This document shows positions 5,049-10,690 of a stretch of 10,690 nucleotides of DNA, piece after piece. The stretch's first letter is position 1. Each line of letters opens with the position of its first letter. The translations under genes and the position numbers were made by a program. The stretch comes from an uncultured Bacilli bacterium (GTDB lineage Bacteria; Bacillota_I; Bacilli_A; RF39; UBA660): positions 1 through 10,690 of the forward strand of contig CALVPL010000131.1 of NCBI GenBank assembly GCA_944351315.1. Reading direction: 5' to 3'. The notes beneath the pieces are model-generated. The model was given only the letters and a program-made list of their open reading frames with translations, made no database searches and was not told the origin of the DNA.

Positions 5049-5603
5049 ATGTATAGTTATATAAAAGGAATCGTGAAAGATCAAGAATCAAATTATATTG
5101 TACTAGATAATAATGGAATAGGGTATCATATTTTTGTTGCCAATCCTTTTCAGTTTTCGTTAGAAGAAGAAGCGAAAGTTTATATTTACGATCATATTCG
5201 TGAAGATGAACATTCTTTATATGGGTTTCAAACGAAAGAAGAAAAAGAATTATTTTTAAAGTTATTAAATGTTAAGGGTGTAGGTCCTAAGCTTATAATG
5301 CCAATGCTGGCTACAGGAAGTGTAAAAGGAATTGTCGATGCAATCGATCGAGAAAATATTTTGTATTTAAAAAAGTTCCCAAAAGTAGGAGAAAAAGTAG
5401 CTCGCCAAATCATTTTAGATTTAAAAGGAAAATTAGCAATTACTGGCGATACTCCAGCTATCGGTGGATTTGATGAGTTAGTAAGTGTTCTAGAAGGATT
5501 AGGCTATAAATTGAATGATATAAAGAAAATTTTACCTAATATGGATGGAAATTTAAAAATTGAAGATCAAGTAAAAGAAGCTTTAAAATTATTATTAAAG
5601 TAA
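5049..5603 (+). CDS. ruvA: Holliday junction branch migration complex subunit RuvA
   Basis: RuvA forms tetramers that bind the four-way junction and load the RuvB motor. The 184-residue product has the family's three parts: an N-terminal OB-fold opening MYSYIKGIVKD (about 1-62), a middle domain with two helix-hairpin-helix motifs (NVKGVGPK near 73-80; KFPKVGEKVARQIILDLKGKL near 109-129), and a C-terminal RuvB-binding helical domain (about 140-184) after a short linker. The frame is open upstream to a TTG at 5019, but MYSYIKG is the typical family start. GGTGA stands five bases before ATG 5049, so I choose that. It heads the plus-strand operon. ruvB follows after a Fic-like gene rather than directly. 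No clear -35/-10 pair is seen upstream. Confidence 0.96.
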   Translation: MYSYIKGIVKDQESNYIVLDNNGIGYHIFVANPFQFSLEEEAKVYIYDHIREDEHSLYGFQTKEEKELFLKLLNVKGVGPKLIMPMLATGSVKGIVDAIDRENILYLKKFPKVGEKVARQIILDLKGKLAITGDTPAIGGFDELVSVLEGLGYKLNDIKKILPNMDGNLKIEDQVKEALKLLLK

Positions 5604-5626
5604 GAGTTTTAGAAAGGATTTTTTCC

Positions 5627-6277
5627 ATGAAGAATAAATATCATATGACAAAAGAAGAAAATATTTTTTTTGCGAAAAGAAAACTTGTAGATGCTATTTA
5701 TAAAAGTGCAAATTTAGAGGGAATTGCCGTTACATTTGCAGATACCTATGCTTTTATGAATAATGTAAATACCGGGAAGATCTCGGTCGATGACATGTTA
5801 AAATTAAAAGGACTTAAAGATGCGTGGGAAATGGTGTTAAATACCATAGACGAACCATTAAATATAGCATATATAAAAAAAATTCATTTCGAAGTATGTA
5901 AAGGACAAAATGTCTACCCGTTAGGCGATTTTCGAGATAAAGGTGTGGGTATAACTGGAACTAATTGGCGGCCTAAATTACCAAGTGAATGTGATTATGA
6001 AGCAGAACTAGAAAGTGTTTTAAATATCAAGAATGAATTAGAAAGATGCATTACTCTTTTTTGCTGGATACAGAGAAGTCAAATGTTTCTAGACGGAAAT
6101 AAAAGAGTAGCTAATCTTGTAGCAAATAAAGAAATGATTCGAAATGGGTTGGGTATTTTAAGTGTGCCAGTTGAAAAAATAGGCGAATATTTTACTTTAT
6201 TAATCTCCTATTACGAAACAAACGATATGGAAGATTTGAAAAAATGGATATATGATAATTGTATAGACGGTGTATAG
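5627..6277 (+). CDS. Fic/Doc-fold protein with Gln replacing the catalytic His
   Basis: Fic-domain proteins usually transfer AMP or another phosphate-containing group to target hydroxyls through the loop HxFx(D/E)GNGRxxR or Doc-type HxFxxGNKR. Here the loop is SQMFLDGNKRVAN: Asp156, Gly157, Asn158, Lys159 and Arg160 are present, but residue 152, normally His, is Gln. Near the N-terminus SANLEG (27-32) exactly fits the class II inhibitory motif (S/T)xxxE(G/N). A flap-like segment (GDFRDKGVGITGTNWRPKLP, 100-119) precedes the core. Length 216 aa, all soluble, no membrane segment. AGAAAGGA lies eight bases before the ATG; the gene starts 23 bp after ruvA and ends 27 bp before ruvB, so it is cotranscribed with both. 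Loss of the general base suggests altered or absent AMPylation. No antitoxin gene is adjacent. Target unknown. Confidence 0.8.
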   Translation: MKNKYHMTKEENIFFAKRKLVDAIYKSANLEGIAVTFADTYAFMNNVNTGKISVDDMLKLKGLKDAWEMVLNTIDEPLNIAYIKKIHFEVCKGQNVYPLGDFRDKGVGITGTNWRPKLPSECDYEAELESVLNIKNELERCITLFCWIQRSQMFLDGNKRVANLVANKEMIRNGLGILSVPVEKIGEYFTLLISYYETNDMEDLKKWIYDNCIDGV

Positions 6278-6304
6278 CTACCAAAAAAGGAAAGGAAGAT
6301 AATC

Positions 6305-7312
6305 GTGGAAGATGAAAAAATATTAGATGCTGAAGAACAAGAAAGCGATTCTTTTGAAGCCAATATAAGACCCCAAACCTTAAAAGAATACGTTGGTCAA
6401 GAAGAAATTACCAGCAATTTGAAAGTCTTTATTGAAGCAGCTAAAATAAGAAATGAATCTTTAGATCATGTTTTGCTCTATGGTCCACCTGGTCTTGGAA
6501 AGACAACACTAGCTCATATAATTGCCAATGAGTTAGGAGTTTCCATTAAAACCGCGAGTGGTCCTTCTATCGAAAAAAGTGGAGATTTAGCTGCCATTTT
6601 ATCTACACTTGAACCAGGCGATGTTTTATTTATTGATGAAATTCATAGAATGCCTAAGTTTATTGAAGAAATTTTATATCCGGCAATGGAAGATTTTGAA
6701 ATGGATCTTGTTTTAAATAGTGATGGAAAAAGTCGAAATTTAAAAATCGATTTACCTCCTTTTACCTTAGTAGGAGCTACAACACGAGCTGGAGATATTT
6801 CTAGTCCACTTAGAGATCGTTTTGGAATTGTCTCAAAATTAAATTATTATTCAGAAGATGAACTATTGAAAATTGTCAAAAGAACGAGTCGAGTGTTTGA
6901 TATGCCGATTGAAGAAGATGCAGCCAGATTAATCGCGAAACGATGTCGAAAGACTCCAAGAATTGCCAATCGTTTGTTTAAACGAGTTCGGGATTTCGCC
7001 TTAGTAGGCGGAAAAGAAATTATTGATTATGAATTAGCAGATGATTCTTTAAAAAGATTAAAAGTGGATGAATTTGGTCTAGATGCAATTGATATTGAAT
7101 ACTTAACAAGCTTAATTACGAAGTTTAATGGAGGACCAGTTGGCGTAGAAACCATTGCAACTTCTATAGGAGAAGAACCTTCGACACTAGAAGACGTTGT
7201 AGAACCATTCTTGCTTCAAGAAGGATTTATCAAACGTACTCCAAGAGGAAGAGTTGCTTGTGAAAAAGCTTATGAGCATTTAAAAATGAATCGTCAGGGA
7301 ACATTATTTTAG
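6305..7312 (+). CDS. ruvB: Holliday junction branch migration ATPase RuvB
   Basis: Hexameric AAA+ motor that drives branch migration with RuvA. The 335-residue product contains the N-terminal signature FEANIRPQTLKEYVGQ, Walker A GPPGLGKTT (60-68), Walker B LFIDEIHR (108-115), the sensor/RuvB block GATTRAG (157-163) and the Arg finger in SPLRDRFG (R170). A C-terminal winged-helix domain ends in QEGFIKRTPRGRVACEKAY. It starts at GTG 6305, with GGAAAGGA nine bases upstream. Length and motifs are normal. No ruvC is in the window; low-GC Firmicutes usually use RecU as resolvase, which fits. Confidence 0.98.
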   Translation: MEDEKILDAEEQESDSFEANIRPQTLKEYVGQEEITSNLKVFIEAAKIRNESLDHVLLYGPPGLGKTTLAHIIANELGVSIKTASGPSIEKSGDLAAILSTLEPGDVLFIDEIHRMPKFIEEILYPAMEDFEMDLVLNSDGKSRNLKIDLPPFTLVGATTRAGDISSPLRDRFGIVSKLNYYSEDELLKIVKRTSRVFDMPIEEDAARLIAKRCRKTPRIANRLFKRVRDFALVGGKEIIDYELADDSLKRLKVDEFGLDAIDIEYLTSLITKFNGGPVGVETIATSIGEEPSTLEDVVEPFLLQEGFIKRTPRGRVACEKAYEHLKMNRQGTLF

Positions 7313-7328
7313 GAAAGGGTGAAAAGTC

Positions 7329-8180
7329 ATGGCTGAAATTTTAGATGGAAAAGAAGTATCACGTGTAAAAAAAGAAGAATTAAAAAAGAAAATTATTGAA
7401 TTAAAAGAAAAATGTGGTATTACACCGGGACTAGCTATTATTCGGGTTGGCGAAGATCCGGCTTCAGAAATTTATGTCAAAAATAAATTAAAAGCATGTG
7501 CCTCTTTAGGAATTCATGCAATTGAAAAACATTTTGAAGGCACAGAAAAAGAAGAAGAAATTATCAAGACTATTGAAAGTTTCAATACCGATCAAACCAT
7601 TGATGGGATTTTAGTTCAAAGTCCGTTACCAAATTCTTATGATGAACAAAAAATTGTTTCTCACGTTTTAAGCAGTAAAGATGTCGATGGATTTGGAATT
7701 ATGAATTTGGGCTATTTACTAGCAAATCAAGAACAGATTTTAGCCGCGACACCACTTGGAATTATTCATTTGCTAGATTACTACAATATTCCTATTGCCT
7801 CTAAGCATGTCGTGATTATTGGCCGCAGTCAAATTGTCGGTAGACCTTTATCTATTCTCTTTTTAAATCGGGATGCAACCGTTACAATCACCCATTCTAA
7901 AACAACCAATCTAAAAGAGATTACCCAAACCGCAGACATTTTAGTTTCGGCAGTAGGTAAACCACATTTTGTAACTGCAGATATGGTTAAAGTTGGTGCT
8001 GTTTGTATCGATGTAGGTATATCAAGAGTAGAGAATCATGTCGTTGGCGATATGGATTTTGATTCCATTAAAGAAAAAGCTTCTTTCATAACTCCGGTAC
8101 CTGGTGGAGTAGGCCCAATGACAATCGCGACACTTTTAGAAAATGTGTATACTCTAGCTTTAAAAAGAAAGGAAAGATAA
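7329..8180 (+). CDS. folD: bifunctional 5,10-methylene-THF dehydrogenase / cyclohydrolase FolD
   Basis: Cytosolic enzyme interconverting 5,10-methylene-, 5,10-methenyl- and 10-formyl-tetrahydrofolate with NADP, feeding purine and formyl-Met synthesis. The 283-aa product has the catalytic pair Tyr49/Lys53 in EIYVKNKLKAC, folate-site LVQSPLP (Q97), VDGF (D120), the dinucleotide-binding block IIGRSQIVGRPL (165-174) and the C-terminal signature PVPGGVGPMTIATLLENV. GGAAAGGG precedes the ATG. It begins 16 bp after ruvB. glyA follows after one base, so the two enzymes that share methylene-THF are translationally linked. Confidence 0.97.
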   Translation: MAEILDGKEVSRVKKEELKKKIIELKEKCGITPGLAIIRVGEDPASEIYVKNKLKACASLGIHAIEKHFEGTEKEEEIIKTIESFNTDQTIDGILVQSPLPNSYDEQKIVSHVLSSKDVDGFGIMNLGYLLANQEQILAATPLGIIHLLDYYNIPIASKHVVIIGRSQIVGRPLSILFLNRDATVTITHSKTTNLKEITQTADILVSAVGKPHFVTADMVKVGAVCIDVGISRVENHVVGDMDFDSIKEKASFITPVPGGVGPMTIATLLENVYTLALKRKER

Positions 8181-8181
8181 A

Positions 8182-9393
8182 ATGGATCCAAAAATTACAG
8201 AAATTTTAAAAAAAGAAGAAAAAAGACAAAAAGAAAATATTGAGTTAATTGCTTCCGAAAATTATGCTTCAGAATATGTAAGAGAATTACAAGGAAGTAT
8301 TTTTACAAATAAATATGCCGAAGGATATCCTGGAAAAAGATATTATGGAGGCTGTGAATATATTGATGAAATGGAAAATTTAGCTATTTCTTACGTCTGT
8401 AAACTATTTGATGTAAAATATGCGAATGTTCAACCTCATTCTGGTTCTAGTGCTAATATGGCAGTTTATAGAGCCTTACTTCAAAAAGGTGATAAGGTAA
8501 TGGGAATGAATTTATCAAATGGAGGTCATTTAACTCATGGAAATAAAATGAGTTTCAGCGGCCAAGATTATGAGATCGTCTCTTATGATGTCGATCCGGT
8601 AACCGAAATGTTAGATTATGAAGAAATTCGTTCATTAGCTATAAAAGAAAAACCAAAAATGATTATTGCTGGAGCAAGTGCTTATTCAAGGATTATTGAT
8701 TTTGAAAAATTTGCTTCTATTGCTCATGAAGTTGGAGCCTATCTATTTGTCGATATGGCTCATATTGCTGGACTTGTAGCAGCTCATCTTCATCCAAATC
8801 CTTGTCTTTATGCCGATGTAGTAACATCAACAACTCATAAAACATTAAGAGGACCAAGAGGAGGAATCATTTTAACCAATAACGAAGAGATTGCTAAAAA
8901 AATTAACAAGGCGATTTTTCCTGGAATTCAAGGAGGACCTTTAGAACATGTCATTGCTGCCAAAGCACAGTGTTTTTATGAAGCTTTACAACCAGAATTT
9001 ATCGAATATCAAAAACAAGTTTTAAAAAATATGCAAGCATTAATTGAGGCATTAAAAGAAGAAGAATTTAAAATTGTCTCTGATGGATCCGATAATCACT
9101 TAATTTTAGTCGATGTAAAAGGTTCATGTGGCCTAACTGGAAAAGAAGCCGAAGAACTTTTAGATAAAATTCATATCACAGTCAACAAAAATACCATTCC
9201 AAAAGAAACCGAAAAACCAATGGTAAGTAGTGGGATAAGAATTGGAACTCCAGCCATGACAACCAGAGGATTTAAAGAAAATGAATTTAAAAAAGTGGGT
9301 CATATCATCGCGACAGCTTTGAAAAATAGTCAAGATGAGGAAATATTAAAAAAATTAAACCAAGAAGTTTTGGATTTAACAAGTCAATTTTAA
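8182..9393 (+). CDS. glyA: serine hydroxymethyltransferase
   Basis: PLP enzyme converting serine and THF to glycine and 5,10-methylene-THF, the main one-carbon entry and the substrate for FolD. The 403-aa length is slightly below the usual 410-420. Motifs include IELIASENYAS, NKYAEGYPGKRYYGG, VQPHSGSSANM, SNGGHLTHG, DMAHIAGLVA and VTSTTHKTLRGPRGG, where K220 forms the Schiff base with PLP. The C-terminal SGIRIGTPAMTTRG is complete. The ATG lies one base after the folD stop, and its Shine-Dalgarno (AAGGAAAG) is inside the last folD codons, so coupling with folD is expected. No truncation or frameshift is seen. Confidence 0.98.
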   Translation: MDPKITEILKKEEKRQKENIELIASENYASEYVRELQGSIFTNKYAEGYPGKRYYGGCEYIDEMENLAISYVCKLFDVKYANVQPHSGSSANMAVYRALLQKGDKVMGMNLSNGGHLTHGNKMSFSGQDYEIVSYDVDPVTEMLDYEEIRSLAIKEKPKMIIAGASAYSRIIDFEKFASIAHEVGAYLFVDMAHIAGLVAAHLHPNPCLYADVVTSTTHKTLRGPRGGIILTNNEEIAKKINKAIFPGIQGGPLEHVIAAKAQCFYEALQPEFIEYQKQVLKNMQALIEALKEEEFKIVSDGSDNHLILVDVKGSCGLTGKEAEELLDKIHITVNKNTIPKETEKPMVSSGIRIGTPAMTTRGFKENEFKKVGHIIATALKNSQDEEILKKLNQEVLDLTSQF

Positions 9394-9421
9394 AGATTTT
9401 AAAAGAAGTTTAGGTGATAGT

Positions 9422-10003
9422 ATGAAAAATAAGTTAATTATTGTCGAAGGACCGCAAGGAACAGGGAAAACAACTTTAACAAATTATTTAAGAGAAAATA
9501 TCCCTGGATCCAATTTGTATCGCTTAAGTGGTCAAAAAGATAAAACTGAAAACGGCCAAAAATACAGCGAGAAAATGTATGAAGCTTTACTAGAGTATTT
9601 AGAAAAATTAGAAGAAATTCCAATGGATTTGATTTTTGATCGTACCTTTTTTACAGAAGAAATCTATGCTCGTCTAGGATATAAAGAGTATGATTTTTCA
9701 GATATTTATAAAAAACTTTTTGCAAGATTCAATAAACTACATTTTGAAAAATATTTAATCATTCTTTATCTAGAAAATACCGATCTTTATTCTGAACGAT
9801 TAAAAAGAGATTTTCATCATAACTATCAAACATTCAGTTTAGAAAATAGCATTCGTCAACAGCAAGCCTATTTGAAACTAAGTGAAGAAATCGAAAAAAA
9901 TGCTGAAAACACGATTAAAGTAATTCGATTACCTATGGATGATTTTACAAAAGCTTATCAACAAATAGATGCTATGATTAGAGGTGAAAAAGATGAGTAC
10001 TGA
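9422..10003 (+). CDS. P-loop nucleotide/deoxynucleoside kinase, thymidylate kinase-like
   Basis: 193-residue kinase of the P-loop NMP/dNK superfamily. Walker A is VEGPQGTGKTTLTNYL (P-loop 10-17). The DRTFFTEEIYARLGY block starting at D73-R74 matches the DR(S/Y)xxSxxxY substrate/catalytic motif of thymidylate and deoxynucleoside kinases. A basic LID-like stretch, ERLKRDFHHNY (125-135), contains R126, K128 and R129. Phosphorylation of dTMP or a deoxynucleoside is possible, but the exact substrate cannot be read. The protein is shorter than standard Tmk (about 205-215), and a bona fide tmk normally sits beside holB, so I leave out a symbol. Its site AGGTGA stands close before the ATG. Its last 11 bases overlap the start of queA. 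Confidence 0.75.
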   Translation: MKNKLIIVEGPQGTGKTTLTNYLRENIPGSNLYRLSGQKDKTENGQKYSEKMYEALLEYLEKLEEIPMDLIFDRTFFTEEIYARLGYKEYDFSDIYKKLFARFNKLHFEKYLIILYLENTDLYSERLKRDFHHNYQTFSLENSIRQQQAYLKLSEEIEKNAENTIKVIRLPMDDFTKAYQQIDAMIRGEKDEY

Positions 10004-10690
10004 AGATTTTAACTATGATTTACCAGAACGATTAATTGCTCAAACACCGTTGAAAAATCGTTCAGCATCCAAACTTTTAGTGATGGATCGTGATACTGGA
10101 GAAATAGAACATAAACATTTCACAGATATAATTGATTATTTAGTTCCAGGAGATGTTTTAGTAATTAACGATACAAAAGTAATTCCAGCAAGACTCATTG
10201 GTGAAAAAGAAGAAACAAAAGCAGTAATCGAACTTCTTCTTTTAAAAGAATTAGGAAGTGATGAGTGGGAGTGTCTTTCAAGACCATTTAAAAGATTGCA
10301 TGTAGGAACCAAAATCTCATTTGGTAATGGTTTATTAAAAGCCGTAGTAACGGAAAAGAAAAGTGAAGGTATTGTTCATGTGAAGTTTATTTATCAAGGA
10401 ATTTTTTTGGAAATTTTAGATAAACTAGGAGAAATGCCATTACCTCCATATATTCATGAAAAATTAGAAGATAAAAATCGTTATCAAACCGTATATGCGA
10501 AAAATCTTGGCAGTGCAGCAGCTCCAACTGCTGGGCTTCACTTTACAAATGAATTATTAGAAAAAATAAAAGAAAAAGGAGTTATTGTTACAAATGTAAC
10601 TTTACACGTTGGCTTAGGTACATTTAGACCAGTTGAAGTAGAAGATGTAACCAAACATCATATGCATAGTGAATTTTATATGATGAGTAA
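9993..10690 (+). CDS. queA: tRNA preQ1(34) S-adenosylmethionine ribosyltransferase-isomerase QueA (partial)
   Basis: QueA transfers and rearranges the ribosyl group of SAM onto preQ1 at tRNA position 34, giving epoxyqueuosine. The first 232 codons of about 340 are present; the gene runs off the right edge. Diagnostic segments are FNYDLPERLIAQTP (6-19), LVINDTKVIPARL (56-68), MPLPPYI (148-154), GSAAAPTAGLHFT (173-185) and LHVGLGTFRPV (204-214). The ATG lies inside the end of the kinase gene in another frame (11-base overlap), with GAGGTG upstream within that gene, so translational coupling is likely. In many Firmicutes queA and tgt follow ruvAB; here the order is kept but folD, glyA and the kinase are inserted between. 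Confidence 0.97.
   Translation, partial: MSTEDFNYDLPERLIAQTPLKNRSASKLLVMDRDTGEIEHKHFTDIIDYLVPGDVLVINDTKVIPARLIGEKEETKAVIELLLLKELGSDEWECLSRPFKRLHVGTKISFGNGLLKAVVTEKKSEGIVHVKFIYQGIFLEILDKLGEMPLPPYIHEKLEDKNRYQTVYAKNLGSAAAPTAGLHFTNELLEKIKEKGVIVTNVTLHVGLGTFRPVEVEDVTKHHMHSEFYMMS

Noticed and set aside
5228..5413. Minus-strand 61-codon open frame
   Set aside because: It is antisense to the helix-hairpin-helix region of ruvA and has no initiation signals.
9438..9623. Minus-strand 61-codon open frame
   Set aside because: It is antisense to the P-loop kinase gene.

Overview
The window is AT-rich, low-GC Firmicutes DNA, most likely from a gut-type member of Bacilli (Erysipelotrichales/RF39-like). The grounds are base composition, A-rich codon usage, strong GGA-type ribosome binding sites and the protein types seen. 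TGA is used as a stop and TGG encodes Trp, so the standard bacterial code applies. The organism call is inference.

Left third (1-3310), accessory and rearranged: the 5' part of an IS110-family transposase lies on the minus strand and runs off the left edge. Its roughly 230-base noncoding end looks like a complete bridge-RNA gene, with a promoter, an 11-bp closing stem and a T-run. Next come an intact APH-type phosphotransferase and the first 236 codons of a HelD-type helicase, cut off just after its Walker A motif. A stretch of gene debris follows: the start of an unrecognised minus-strand gene, an orphan minus-strand terminator, an unrecognised ORF fragment, and the C-terminal part of a pilin-associated secreted protein.

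Middle (3350-5020): two consecutive genes encode prepilin-like proteins with class III (type IV pilin) N-termini; the second carries two acidic calcium-loop-like motifs. After them lies about 500 bp with no long ORF. It holds what I read as an unannotated type I toxin-antitoxin module: a 31-residue hydrophobic peptide gene with its own promoter and strong Shine-Dalgarno, antisense RNA genes that overlap its 3' end, and a second 117-bp copy of the antisense part without the toxin.

Right part (5049-10690), core genome: a tightly packed plus-strand operon, ruvA - fic-like - ruvB - folD - glyA - P-loop nucleotide kinase - queA (cut by the right edge). RuvA and RuvB form the Holliday-junction branch-migration motor. 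FolD and GlyA are consecutive one-carbon/folate enzymes that share 5,10-methylene-THF. QueA makes the queuosine precursor in tRNA. The Fic-domain gene separating ruvA from ruvB has Gln in place of the catalytic His.

The most noteworthy observations are the candidate type I toxin-antitoxin locus with duplicated antisense units, the candidate bridge RNA with a 9-base match to DNA just outside the element, and the Fic-like gene inside ruvAB.
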